A model generated the notes under the pieces. It was given only the letters and a program-made list of their open reading frames with translations. It did no database searches and had not been told where the DNA came from. 64,000 nt of DNA from Forficula auricularia (taxonomy: Eukaryota > Arthropoda > Insecta > Dermaptera > Forficulidae): contig JALMQS010000099.1 in assembly GCA_024734495.1 (NCBI GenBank), positions 100,181,379-100,245,378 on the forward strand, in the 5' to 3' direction. The translations under genes were made by a program, and so were the position numbers. Positions 54,125-64,000 of this stretch are shown here, one piece after another; the first letter of the stretch is position 1; each line of letters starts with the position of its first letter.

Positions 54125-54818
54125 CAGTGGCGTAGCTAGGGGGATATTCGTCTCCGGGCCTAGCATCTTGGGAGACAAATTTGTTTCGGACAACGTATTA
54201 TTTTGTATTTCGTTAATATTTATTTTAATGGTCAAATTCCACTCCAACCTCTTTCCGTTCTAAGTTTTAGCGATGTTATATTTGGCTTTTTTTTTATTTA
54301 TTTATTGTCACCGGGAACAAAGCCCATTTAGACATCACATCAGTAAAGTGTTAGTAGGGTTAGTGAAGGAGCCGAGTTTTAGTCTGTAGAAATTTTATAT
54401 GCTAGCCAGGATCGAACCTCGGCTTCCCGCTTAAACATCGTCATCATCGATGCTGAAGCGGGCCCAGGGCGTTAGCCAGCTCGGCTAACCCGACTCCCAT
54501 ATTTGACTTATGTTTTAGTATAAAATATTTCTCCTTTAATTTTTATTTTCATTCTTGGTTCTTAATTCTATCCTTCTCTGTTATTAAATCATATCTTCAA
54601 AGTACTATTGTTTCCTTAATTATTTGACTTTTTCTATCCTTTTCATACCAAAAAAATAGCAATATCCCATGAAATGCAGGTTTCTATTTTCTAAAACTCA
54701 ACAATTTCCGGGAAAGCATTACGAAACCTCTTATGGCTCACACTTTTTACGAAGGGGCCGGAGAGGAGGCGAAAACTGGCTTTCTCCCCGGATACTGAAA
54801 AACCTAGCTACACCTCTG
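54125..54818. mobile_element. hAT-type non-autonomous element (CAGTGGCGTAGCTAGG)
   Basis: The left end CAGTGGCGTAGCTAGG and the right end CCTAGCTACACCTCTG are inverted repeats with few mismatches. Flanks GTCGCACC and ATTGCACC match at 6 of 8. It carries a SINE in its middle and no transposase. Confidence 0.65.
54290..54497 (-). mobile_element. tRNA-derived SINE
   Basis: On the minus strand the head (54497 downward) reads TTAGCCGAGCTGG, matching the Pol III A box, and about 60 nt later GAGGTTCGATCCTGGC, matching the B box. The body continues to an AATAAATAAATAAAAAAAA tail at about 54290. A tRNA-like head, an unrelated body and an A-rich tail together define a SINE. It inserted in the hAT-type element above. 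Confidence 0.8.
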
Positions 54819-55259
54819 ATTGCACCGGTGCTTTTTTCGACGACTTGAAAGAGTACCGGTATAATTTATTGGAGTACATTGCATCAACAATTCAACTTTT
54901 AGGTAAATTACGCTCAGTGATTTTTAGTAACTAAATAAATTAGAAAAATTTCAAAATATTTATTCTCCCTTATTTAAACTAATAACGCATTTTAAGTAAT
55001 AGCAAAAGACGAGAAAATCGGAGAAATAAAAGAAAAGACTATTAATTTTCATTTTTTATAAATAAGAATCAGGACAAACCATAGGGTAATGCGTAATGCG
55101 ATCGAAACGGAAACTTCATTAACGTCTACTTGTAAAAGTTATAATCAAAATCAAATTAACGAAGGAACATATCATGCCCGTGTTAGGGTGTTAACCCCCA
55201 CCCCCCACCTCCGAAATGTTGAATTTATAGTAAAATAAAAGAGTATGATTTTATATATT

Positions 55260-55445
55260 ATCATGTATGTTAATGTCCTTGAAAATCATAAGATGATGTC
55301 ATCTATTATATCCGATGGAATGGAATATTTTTAATTATATGTCAGAGGGGTTGTTTTTCACCCCCTCGGGAATCGAACCCGAGTGCCAGTAACAGCAATC
55401 CGGGCCACCTGGCTCACCTGCGGGATACGAACCTCTCTGACATAT
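55260..55445 (-). mobile_element. tRNA-like SINE unit, copy 1
   Basis: Minus strand: TGAGCCAGGTGGCCCGGATT (A-box-like) then CTCGGGTTCGATTCCCGAGG (a T-arm with a paired stem and B box). The tRNA-like part is followed by AACAACCCCTCTGACATATA and an AT-rich body with CATCATCTTATGATTTTCAA. The same unit recurs at 55665-55825. Confidence 0.65.
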
Positions 55446-55625
55446 GCAAACGCGTAAAATATTTTACTCAAAGATTGTTTTCTTAATTTGTAAAATTTCG
55501 CGATATAGTGATTCTAAATTTAAACATATAGCCATGCCATATAATTTAAATAAAGGGTGTTGAGTGTTTCGAATTTTGAAGAAATTCAAAATTCGAAGGG
55601 CAATGGAATGACTTTTCCTAATTTA

Positions 55626-55933
55626 ATATGAAAGATATTAATTTGCCGATGGTAATAGATTCAAATTTACTTGAAAATCATAAGATGATGTCATCTATTA
55701 TATCCGATGGAATGGAATATTTTTAATTATATGTCAGAGGGGTTGTTTTTCACCCCCTCTGGAATCGAACCAGAGTGCCAGTAACATCAATCCGGGCCAC
55801 CTGGCTCACCTGCGGGATACGGGTACATATAATTAAAAATATTCCATTCCATCGAATATAATAGATGACATCATCTTATGATTTTCAAGTAAATTTGAAT
55901 CTATTACCATCGGCAAATTAATATCTTTCATAT
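55626..55933. mobile_element. Foldback whose loop is a tRNA-like SINE unit
   Basis: 109-bp arms (55626-55734 and 55825-55933) are inverted copies with about one mismatch. The 90-bp loop is the tRNA-like head seen at 55355-55435 (CTCTGGTTCGATTCCAGAGG on the minus strand). The T-arm stem differs from copy 1 by compensating changes (CTCGGG/CCCGAG versus CTCTGG/CCAGAG). Confidence 0.85.
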
Positions 55934-56582
55934 GTTAATGTCTTTCAAAAATTTAAAAATTTCATCTTATACTTCTTCATTTTCAAGTATTTGTTTTAAG
56001 TCTTTATTTTCCAACGAATGACAATTTCTTTCCCTTCTGTTTAATTGGGTAGTCCACTAATATGCTTTAGATTTATTCTAACTTTGCAAGCTGAACACAA
56101 AGGGGGTCTTCCTTGTTCATTATATTTCCGTGGGTGAATAAACAATGGCCCACCCTTAGACGGGTCAATTTAACTTGCTCTTTTCTACTACGTATAGATT
56201 TGAAGTTGATAGGGAGGCAATGATGAGTTTTGTCATTTTTAAATAGTTACCAGTAACATTTTCCCATTCCAGCTTTCAGCTTCTTGTAGTTTTGTTTTCA
56301 ACGAAATTTTCAACGTCCTCAGATAGATTTTCTGTGTATCATAATTTTGTTTATTGCCTCCCTTTTTCATCAGCTAATCAACCAGTTCATTTCCTGGAAT
56401 GCCTTTATGGCTGGAAACCCACATAAAGTAGATTAGGAGTACATTAGTACAATATTACTCAAAGAAATTTAAAAATCACTTGAATTATATTTCATCCATC
56501 AGACTGGCCAAAAGAAAGATATCAAGGGCAAATATTTTATTGATAGTTAAATGTACGGGTTTGGTGATATTTAGTAATCAGG
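55934..56582. other. Non-coding stretch
   Basis: No motif-bearing frame or repeat terminus recognised between the SINE foldback and the ribozyme-bearing element. Confidence 0.45.
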
Positions 56583-56594
56583 GATGAAAAAGTC

Positions 56595-56940
56595 ACAAAG
56601 AGAAACAAAGAGGTTGTCCTCTGCTTGATGCAAATAAACATATACACATATATATCAAGATGATATATCTGTATATATATTATTTATTTGTTTGAGACTA
56701 TAGTTTCGAAGACTTGGTCTTCATCATCAGTCTTTCTTCAATTATAAATGTTTTCCATGGAGTCAATATCATAATGATATTGACTCCATGGAAAACATTT
56801 ATAATTGAAGAAAGACTGATGATGAAGACCGTATATGTATATGTATATGTTTATTTGCATCAAGCAGAGGACAACCTCTTTGTTTCTCTTTGTGAATCAA
56901 CAACTCTGCTACTCTCGGCAAAACAAAAACTTTTCAATTA
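56595..56940 (-). mobile_element. Palindromic ribozyme-bearing element with 12-bp TSD
   Basis: The 346-bp insert is bounded by perfect direct repeats GATGAAAAAGTC (56583-56594 and 56941-56952). Inner arms of 56 bp (56716-56771 and 56775-56830) surround a 3-base loop with no mismatch seen. Outer arms 56595-56655 and 56833-56895 are also inverted copies. The interval 56656-56715 is unpaired and completes a hammerhead-like motif on the minus strand. The right end CTCTGCTACTCTCGGCAAAA equals that of 29410-29615. No coding frame. Confidence 0.85.
56695..56735 (-). ncRNA. Hammerhead ribozyme-like motif (best copy)
   Basis: Minus strand: CTGATGA (56730-56724), one T, stem II GAAGAC/GTCTTC (56722-56717 with 56713-56708, loop CAA), GAAA (56707-56704), stem III A-U plus CT/AG around an AT loop, and UC as the cleavage dinucleotide (56697-56696). 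Every invariant core base of a type I hammerhead is present. Stem I can form only about two adjacent pairs here. Half of the motif is duplicated in inverse by the surrounding palindrome. Confidence 0.7.
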
Positions 56941-57086
56941 GATGAAAAAGTCTTTTTCACTTTATTTTTAAAAATAATTCACAAATAGCGAAAACTATTT
57001 AGTCAAAAAATCAAGCAAAATCATGGTGCTTTTCCTTCAAGATGCCTTATAATATTATAGTTAACATCGAGAGATGATATTTGAAC

Positions 57087-57170
57087 AGTGGCGTACCCAG
57101 AAAATTTTCAGGGGGGGGGGTTCAATCCACAAAGCAAAATATTTAGTGGGAATTTTTTTTTATTAAAGCA
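57087..57170. mobile_element. hAT-type left-end fragment, second copy
   Basis: CAGTGGCGTACCCAGAAAAT, a G run, then ACAAAGCAAAATATTTAGTG parallels 2152-2240. No partner right end was located. Confidence 0.45.
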
Positions 57171-57596
57171 AATAGGTACTTCCAAAAATTTAAAAAGAAC
57201 ATAATTCTTGATTAAACATATGAAATATATTTAATTACGGTTAGTTTTCCATAAGAAAGGGTTTGTCGTTGCCGTTACTTGTCCCATGAGCCATGCCCTT
57301 AGGGGGAGTGGCATGACGGGCCTTCTATAAAACTATATTAAATCCCTTTCGTTGAGTTTAATTTATAAAAAAAGTATACAATTATTAAATTATAGAGTAT
57401 TATGACGTCACAATACAGGGGGGGCTCAATGAAAATATGACAGAATGTGACACAGCACACAGGGGGTCTAAAAGTCTTGAAATTCGTGTGAGGTAATTTA
57501 TAGACGGCCCCTAATCCCTAGTTTGATTTGAAGTGTCACTCAAAAATGTCGCATGAAGAAAACTGCAATCTTTTAATTATTTAAACTTTAAATTTA

Positions 57597-57776
57597 TTTA
57601 AAAAGAAAGAATTTAATTTTTAGGAGAATTTCTAGAATTTTAGTAGAAATATTTTTATAATGCGATATCAGAGGGATTCATCGTCTCCTGAATAGTTAAT
57701 ATCGCAATATAAAAATATTTCTACTAAAATTCTAGAATTTGTCCTAAAAATTAAATTCTTTATTTTTTAATAGGTA
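57597..57776. repeat. Inverted repeat with about 70-bp arms
   Basis: 57600-57668 and 57706-57776 pair: AAAGAATTTAATTTTTAGGA with its complement, and TTCTAGAATTTTAGTAGAAA with its complement. The loop contains GAGGGATTCATCGTCTCCTG. Confidence 0.8.
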
Positions 57777-58369
57777 TACATTGGTTTTTAACGAGAGCTA
57801 ATTTTTTGAAAAACATTTCAACTATTTTCAAAAAAAAGATGCTCAAATCTTTAGTTTTATATTTAAATTTATTCTTGTTGTAACATTTTAAAATATAAAG
57901 ACACCCACACGCTTTGACTTTTCAAATGTATTCGTATTTGTGTTGCGTAGCACTGTTTTATTAGCCAAGGATCCATTTCAATCCATTCAACAACATAAAC
58001 TAAACCGTTAGAAATTACCCCTTACATTTAGACAAACGACAATCCATTAGATGGACCAATTAATCGTACATATTAATATTAGGAGAACAATAGTATTTTT
58101 TAATATTTAATAGAAAAATCTTCCATGGTGAAATTACAATAATTATTACAATTTCCTTACGTTATCCACTTGGTTTCGACTTCTAATTCTCTAAAGTCAA
58201 AAACAATAACTACTAAGAATTTCTTTTTTTGTCTCAGGAAGAAAATATATGATTCTATAGTACTTTTTCTTCTTAATTCAAATATGAAATCGGTTTTTCA
58301 TTTCCGAGACAGGAATTTATAATATCAAACATTTTAATACTTTGTAAATTCATAACTACACAATATTCA

Positions 58370-58565
58370 AACAGTCTGAGTCACCTAGAAAGTAAGAAAT
58401 GATGCTACATTTCGTCTGTGGAACATTCCTCTTGATGTTCCATGAATAATCGGCGAGCATACTAGGATTCCATTTTCCTTGATACCTCTTTTCCATAGAT
58501 GAAATATCCTGATGAAAGAGTTCCCCGAGCCCATCGCTCACTGTCCCAAGATTTTTATAAGATGT
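58370..58565 (-). pseudogene. Fragment of an arthropod multicopy protein (FHQDI..MEKRYQGKW)
   Basis: The minus-strand frame reads NLGTVSDGLGELFHQDISSM, EKRYQGKWNPSMLADYSWNI, KRNVPQ and stops at about 58370. I recognise the block ENLGxVSDEHGERFHQDIxxMEKRYQGKWxxxMLADYCW as the C-terminal end of an uncharacterised protein repeated in many arthropod genomes, probably transposon-borne. Here EHGER has become GLGEL and no upstream part is visible. Its right side is cut by the A/T minisatellite at about 58555. 57777-58369 shows nothing else. Confidence 0.65.
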
Positions 58566-59835
58566 AAAATATGTTATAAAATGTTTAAAGATATTTTAAG
58601 ATGTTATAATATGTTTTTAAGATGTTTTAAAATGTTATAAAAATATGTTATAAAATGTTTAAAGATATTTTAAGATGTTATAATATGTTTTTAAGATGTT
58701 TTAAAATGTTATAAGATGTTTTAAGATGTTATAAAATGTTTAAAGATGTTTTAAAAGTTTTTAAATGTTTTAAAAATTTTTTAGCTATTTTCTTGAGAAA
58801 TTTTCTTCAGAAATTGAGAATGATGATTAAAAAAGTTTAAAAAAGTTTTAAAAAGTTTTTAGTTATTTGAGAAATTATCTTCAGAAATTAAGAATGATGA
58901 TTAAAAAAGTTTAAAAAAGTTTTAAAAAGTTTAAAAAAAGTTTTTCAGAAATTGAGAATGATGTTTAAAAAGTTTTAAAAAGTTTAAAAATGTTTTAAAA
59001 AGTTTCTAGCTATTTTCTTGAGAAATTTTCTTCAGAAATTGATAAAAAAGTTTAAAAAAGAGTTAAAAAGTTTTTTGAGAAATTTCTTCAGAATATGAGA
59101 ATGATGATTAAAAAGTTTAAAAAGTTTAAAAAGTTTTAAAAGTTTAAAAAAGTTTAAAAAAAGTTTTAAAAAGTTTTAAAAAGTTTAAAAAAAATTTTAA
59201 AAGTTTTAAAAAAGTTTAAAAAAAATTTAAAAGAGTTAAAAATTTTTGAGAAATTTCTTCAGAATATGAGAATGATGATTAAAAAAGTTTAAAAAAGTTT
59301 AAAAAAGTTTTAAAAAGTTTAAAAAAGTTTTTCAGAAATTGAGAATGATGATTAAAAAAGTTTTAAAAAGTTTAAAAATGTTTTAAAAAGTTTCTAGCTA
59401 TTTTCTTGAGAAATTTTCTTCAGAAATTGAGAATTATGATTAAAAAAGTTTAAAAAAAGTTTAAAAAAGAGTTAAAAAGTTTTTGAGAAATTTCTTCAGA
59501 ATAAGAGAATGATGATTAAAAAAGTTTAAAAATGTTTTAAAAAGTTTTAAAAAGTTTAAAAAAAATTTTAAAAGTTAAAAAAAATTTAAAAAAAGAGTTA
59601 AAAAGTTTTGGAGACATTTCTTCAGAATATGAGAATGATGATTAAAAAAGTTTAAAAAAGTTTAAAAAAGTTTAAAAAAGTTTTAAAAGTTTAAAGAAGT
59701 TTAAAAAAGTTTTAATAAAGTTTTAAAAAGTTTAAAAAAAAATTTAAAAAGTTTTTAAAAGTTTTTAGCTATTTTCTTGAGAAATTTTCTTCAGAAATTG
59801 AGAATGATGATTAAAAAAGTTTTAAAAAGTTTTGC
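58548..59835. repeat. Long A/T minisatellite with higher-order structure
   Basis: About 1.3 kb built from TTTTAAAAAGTTTAAAAA-like and AAGATGTTATAAAATGTT-like monomers. A longer marker, GAGAAATTTTCTTCAGAAAT then GAGAATGATGATTAAAAAAG, recurs irregularly about ten times (near 58795, 58865, 58945, 59020, 59085, 59250, 59335, 59410, 59490, 59610, 59780), roughly every 70-170 bp. The 59777-59968 frame is a read-through. Confidence 0.9.
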
Positions 59836-60244
59836 AGCCGCTTTTGTGTTATTTAGTGGATACCATTTAGTAAACCAAGAAAAAAAGAAGAAGAAAAGAC
59901 GCTGGTGGATGTCATCATTCATTAAGAGCCGGTCGATATACGTTATTATTCAGACGATAGTGAATTGAAAATGTGTCATTTGTCAAAGACTCATGCTATT
60001 TTACTAATTAACACTTTTTACTTTCACATATATATTCTCTATTTCATGTAATGATATAGGATAATAATATAATAATGTGAAGTATTGCGATCGCCTGACG
60101 AGGTCCTGACACTTTGAGAGTTTCTATCTCAGAGACGAAAATAGTTAATTTCACTTTGTGACTTCTAGTTGGAAGGGATTGATGCCTTTAATAGTTTGAA
60201 ACCGGACTTAGAACATATAACCTGATATTGTGGTCTCAAAATCC

Positions 60245-60680
60245 ATTGGTCAGTATGTACCCCCTTGCGTTTCGCAACCGTAAGTCTCAGAGCTACGAAA
60301 TTCTAAACTTGAGCTCGATATAGGCTAGAAGGAGTACTGCAGCTTTTTGTTGAAACTGGGCCACCGGGTGTTGGCATTTGGGAGAAAGATTTTTCGTCTT
60401 TTGTGATTTTTTAAATGTTTTTATTTTAAATTGGTGTACTTATTAAGTGTCATAGATGTTAGTCGTGTATAAATTGTAATCCGATTGAAATATAGAAAGA
60501 GGGTGTAAATTAGGAGAGGAAATTTTAAAAGTAACCATAGAATAAAATAAAATAAAAAAAGCAACTGCTTTGTTATCGTTCCGTTACTTTGATGAAAATA
60601 GAGAGATATCGACTGAAAATTGAAAATGTCCATCGATTCTTGACGACTTCATTATTATTGGTAAACAGTGCTGAAGAAAT
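60245..60680. repeat. Dispersed repeat R2 continuing into an R4 unit
   Basis: TACCCCCTTGCGTTTCGCAA to AATCCGATTGAAATA (60260-60495) matches R2 at 11590-11850. It runs directly into GGAAATTTTAAAAGTAACCA and GAAATATCGACT-type text (60515-60680) resembling the R4 minisatellite at 18105-18190. This shows R2 and R4 belong to one larger repeat. Confidence 0.65.
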
Positions 60681-60744
60681 GACTTATTTTATTTATTATT
60701 AATGATGTTATGTACATAGGTCAGAGTAGACCCTTATAGTGTAC

Positions 60745-62395
60745 ATTCAAAAAAAGAAAATGACAAATATAGAGATTAACAATATAAAGGAAAATAAAAT
60801 ACAAATTAGATATAAAAATACAAAAAATAAAACAAAATATAAAATACAAAATAAAAATACAAAATATAAAATAGACAATATAAAATATAAATAAGAGGCT
60901 ATAGTATTAGCATGATAAAGCTTCAGTGAGTCCACGCAAAAAGCGGGCAGCAGAGGATGGTTGTCTTAGGGCAGAGTGCATTGAGTTCCACAGTCGTGGG
61001 GCTGTAATCTCAAATGACCTCGATCTGAGGGCAGTCTGGTGTCGCGGGCATACCAGGGCTCTTGATCTTATTGAAGGACCAGGGGTAAGTAGTTCCGCCA
61101 GGTAGGAAGGACACCCCGATATAAGGACCCTATGGACAAACCTCAGGTATCTAACCTTTAGATAGTTAGGAAGGCTGAAGCCTAATACCTCTACTACCCT
61201 CTCAGAAACATGATCCATATGGCCCAGGTCGTAAATGTATCTTATGCACGAATTAAATGCCACCAATAACCTGTGGAGAGAAACGCTGTCGAGGCCGTAG
61301 TAGACGACCTCTCCATTCAAGAAGTGGGGTAATAATAAGACGAGAACAAGTCTTCGGCGCAGCCAGTGAGGTGTTGCGTGCGCCATTCTTCGGAGAGGAT
61401 ACAAAGAACCATATACTCTTTTACAAATCAGACTAGCATGGTCCCTCCGTGTCAATCTAAAGTTAATGGCCATGCCAAGATCTCTGACATGTTCGGAGTA
61501 GGGGATGTCTGTGCCACAGACATTCACCGCAGGAATCACTCCCTGATCGCGGGAGGATAATACAATCGCCTGTGTCTTCGCGGGGTTGAGCATCAATCCA
61601 TTCACGGTAGACCACTGGGAAATCGATTCAATGTCGGTATTAATTTTTTCAACAGAAAGCCTCCTGTCGACGTGTCCTAGGTGGGAATAGATCTGAAGAT
61701 CATCGGCGAAGAGATGGTATCTACAATGGCGGAGAACTTCAGGAAGATCATTGATAAATAGGGACAAAAGCAAGGCAGATAAAACCCCGCCCTGGGAGAC
61801 ACCGCGTGTCAGAGCTCTAGAGGAGGAGGCCTCACCACCCGTCTCGACTCACTGGCTTGGTCCTGACAGATAAGAGAAGATCAGTCTACAGGCAGCACAA
61901 GAGAACCCCGGTAGGTCATGCAGTTTACGAACTAGGATGCTATGATCAACAGAGCCAAAAGCATTTTTAAAATCAAGAGCACCAAGATAGCAGATCCAGA
62001 TTCTTCTATAATTGCCCTACAGTCGTCGTTGACCTTCAGAAGCGCAGTTGCACAACTGTGCCCGGGGCGGAAACCTGACTGGAATGGGATAAGAAAATGA
62101 GTTCGGTCAATGTGTCCCATTATCTGAGAGTATAAGATTTTTTCAAAGACTTTAGAGATAACAGGGAGAACACTAATAGGCCTGTAGTCGGAGCAAGAAC
62201 CGGGTTTATTGGTTTTAGGTATAGGGGTAACCTTGGCAGATTTCCAGCAGGAGGGAAAGAAGGAAGAGGTAATTAGTACGTTGAAGATTTTCGTGATAAC
62301 TGGCAGGATGACAGGAAGAATAAGACGAACGAAAGCAAGGAGAATACCGTCAGATCCAGGGGCCCGAGACTTCAACCCCGAGAAGGCGCGGACTT
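60745..62395 (-). pseudogene. LINE (family H), 5'-truncated RT with frame breaks
   Basis: Minus strand from about 62390: SRAPGSDGILLAFVRLILPV, FPSCWKSAKVTPIPKTNKPG, DYRPISVLPVISKVFEKILY and FQSGFRPGHSCATALLKVND (RT finger blocks), then ESGSAILV...LILKMLLALLIIA, where motif A is broken by a frameshift near 61975. After further breaks (HDLPGFSCAACRLIFSYLSG; RGVSQGGVLSALLLSLFIND, motif B) the long frame 61773-60907 gives RYHLFADDLQIYSHLG (motif C), STVNGLMLNPAKTQAIVLSS and a full C-terminal region (CIRYIYDLGHMDHVSERVVE). The tail on the minus strand is a TTTTATATTTTGTATTTTAT-like repeat (60745-60895) rather than poly-A. Jockey/CR1-group organisation. The YxDD box is kept as FADD. Confidence 0.85.
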
Positions 62396-62399
62396 TTTA

Positions 62400-63235
62400 C
62401 CTAAAAGAAAAGTTGAGTAAAATTTTATTTTTAATATTTTTTCTGTATTTTCATGAATAAATTATTGTATTTTCAGAGGTAAGTAAACATAGTTTCTGAT
62501 AACTTTTTGGAAGAGTAGTAAGCCCAGCCCTTAAAAGGAAATTTGAATTGGAGTAGCTGGCATGACCCCTACGATGAAATTTCGGGCCTGGGACCCAAAA
62601 TCTAAAGCGGGCACCTTATGGAATAACTTCGGGGTTTTTTTATGAAGTGAAAAAAGTTGGCCACCCTACGATTTTTTTTTCTAACATATCCTCTTAAAAA
62701 CATGTCACGTCCGGCTTGAACCTGCGGGGGCCCGGGACCCACAGGTGCACTTGGACCCTCCTAACTGGGCCCTCTTCTGGAGTAACTAGTTCCCTAAGCT
62801 GTAATTACATAATGGAAAAATAGTTTTGGACTTTCCCGGGAAGAGGTATTAGATATGGTGTAAATGTACATAAAATCAAACACTATGGCTACAAGATTCA
62901 AGAAACGGAAATCAGACTGTTACCCTAGTTTCCAGCTCTAAAAATTACTATTTTTATACAAATCATCTTGCATTACTTACCTCTCACATCATATCATGTA
63001 GTGATAATAAATTTCTAAAAACTGTATTTAAGAACTGCTATTATTATTTACATTTTTTGAAATCCTTTTTATTTAAACACATGAATATAAAATTCGAAGA
63101 TGGCTAATGGGGCTAATAATCCCTGGCCTAATAAAAATATCTATCTATATATGTATTCATGCACGTCTAATTGTCAGGGACAGTTAGCTTAAAGCAGAAT
63201 AAATAAAGAAGGTGAAGCATTAGAGCAGTGATTCT
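62400..63235. other. Non-coding stretch with GC-richer patch
   Basis: 62560-62790 is GC-richer (GAACCTGCGGGGGCCCGGGA) without a recognised gene or element end. Confidence 0.4.
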
Positions 63236-63550
63236 CAACCACTGTGCCGCGGAACTTTAGTGTGCCGCGAGATTCTTGAAGTGTGCCGCCAGTGCTAGGC
63301 CCGAATTGAAATTTTTTTTTTTACATTTCTTTATCAATTAACACTACATTTAATCCATATATGTATTTGATCAATTGAACTAAAGAGGTAGTAGTATTTT
63401 ACACGATACAGAATGTCCTATGATAATTTTATAGGTACATAAATCAATAAGCCAAATAAAATTCTATTAATTAATTTTATTGTTAGTGTGCCGTCAAATT
63501 TTTAAATCATTAAAAGTGTGCCGTGACTAAAAAAAGGTTGAGAATCACTG
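63236..63550. mobile_element. hAT MITE with perfect 8-bp TSD
   Basis: The 315-bp element has ends CAGTGATTCTCAACC and GGTTGAGAATCACTG and an exact CATTAGAG duplication (63228-63235 and 63551-63558). Subterminal GTGTGCCG motifs repeat near both ends. Non-autonomous; no frame. A related right-end piece (AAAAAAAGGTTGAGAACC) is at 14057-14075. Confidence 0.95.
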
Positions 63551-64000
63551 CATTAGAGGGTGGGCCTAGTTACCCTTGTCTTCCGGGTCACCCGGGTTCA
63601 CCATCTAGACAAAAATGAAAAAATAAATACTTAGTAGGTGAATGTTAAATATCGCTCTTTCTTTCCATTTTATGAAGTAAAGGTAAAACAGTAGAACTAC
63701 GTATAATAATATAATAATAATAAATAGAAGTAACTAAGATTGTATGTATATTAGTAATTCATGAAATGCTAGCCACGGTTTTAGCCTGTTAAAAGTCGAA
63801 ATCAGAATAGTAAAATTTAAAATCATGTCCTAGATACCCCGACGCGCCTTAATATCTGAATGAAAAATATTAATTATTGAATTCTACCTGAAAAAATTTA
63901 AGAGCTTGAAAGAGTCTCAAAAAGAGACGAAACGTGGCTTTCGAATTAATTGATGATTCTATTTGTCTCTAAGTCCAAGTCCATGAATTCTCATATAAAA
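63551..64000. other. Terminal stretch, with weak hammerhead-like 3' half
   Basis: AGAGTCTCAAAAAGAGACGA then AACGTGG (63919-63945) has a stem GTCTC/GAGAC followed by GAAAC as in hammerheads, but the preceding heptamer (TTGAAAG) is not conserved. Otherwise nothing recognised. Confidence 0.3.

Noticed and set aside
55355..55440. Functional tRNA gene
   Set aside because: A T-arm and B box are present but no full cloverleaf or plausible anticodon arm; the unit is repeated with a shared non-tRNA body, so a SINE is more likely.
59777..59968. 63-codon frame with KKKKKRRW
   Set aside because: Starts in the A/T minisatellite and has no known motif.

Overview
This looks like about 64 kb of AT-rich animal nuclear DNA dominated by transposable elements. 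The element mix (mariner, hAT, BEL/Pao, several jockey/CR1-group LINEs, Penelope-type fragments, Helitron-like ends) suits an arthropod, and several protein fragments resemble ones I know from hemipteran and other insect genomes. The species cannot be named from sequence alone. There is no bacterial-type gene organisation, no operon, and no convincing rRNA gene or functional tRNA gene. The only good candidate for host coding sequence is one 99-bp GC-rich exon at 36031-36129 (+) with an AG acceptor and a GTGAGT donor. The window may therefore lie within the introns of a large host gene.

Layout. 1-4.5 kb: two Helitron-like elements and a three-copy tandem array. 5.8-7.1 kb: a broken LINE (family A) with a poly-A tail; further copies lie at 9.2-9.7, 18.3-19.4, 46.7-46.9 and 48.2-48.7 kb. 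10.5-11.33 kb: the C-terminal GIY-YIG domain of a Penelope-like element followed by a hammerhead-ribozyme-like motif. 13.5-15.2 kb: a transposase scrap and a BEL/Pao relic. 18.1-19.75 kb: a minisatellite split by a LINE. 21.36-30.3 kb: a nest of a Helitron-like element holding a hAT (8-bp TSD), which holds a second hAT-like element, which holds a foldback complex and a nearly intact LINE. That LINE has an uninterrupted 942-codon APE/RT frame reached from ORF1 by a possible -1 frameshift at A AAA AAC. 32.2-34.3 kb: a foldback with a hammerhead-like motif, an RT scrap and a decayed mariner. 35.3 kb: a 100-bp tandem triplet. 36.9-40.75 kb: a transposon with about 350-bp terminal inverted repeats inserted in an older repeat, followed by a foldback element. 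42.8-44.3 kb: the 5' half of a LINE with ORF1 and endonuclease. 47.0-49.7 kb: a 2.7-kb element with about 410-bp inverted arms carrying a decayed Cys-rich gene. 50.5-52.8 kb: two dead mariners. 53.2-56.0 kb: foldbacks and tRNA-derived SINE-like units. 56.6-56.95 kb: a palindromic element with a hammerhead-like core and 12-bp TSDs. 58.5-59.8 kb: a long A/T minisatellite. 60.7-62.4 kb: a broken LINE on the minus strand. 63.2-63.55 kb: a hAT MITE with perfect TSDs.

The most notable signal is a scattered set of hammerhead-ribozyme-like motifs (11.3, 32.4, 51.4 and 56.7 kb, with a half motif at 29.5 kb). At least two sit in small palindromic elements bounded by perfect 12-bp target-site duplications and sharing a terminal sequence, which suggests a small non-autonomous ribozyme-bearing retroelement family, perhaps mobilised by Penelope-type enzymes. 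All coordinates and translations were read by eye. Family names rest on motif recognition, not on searches.
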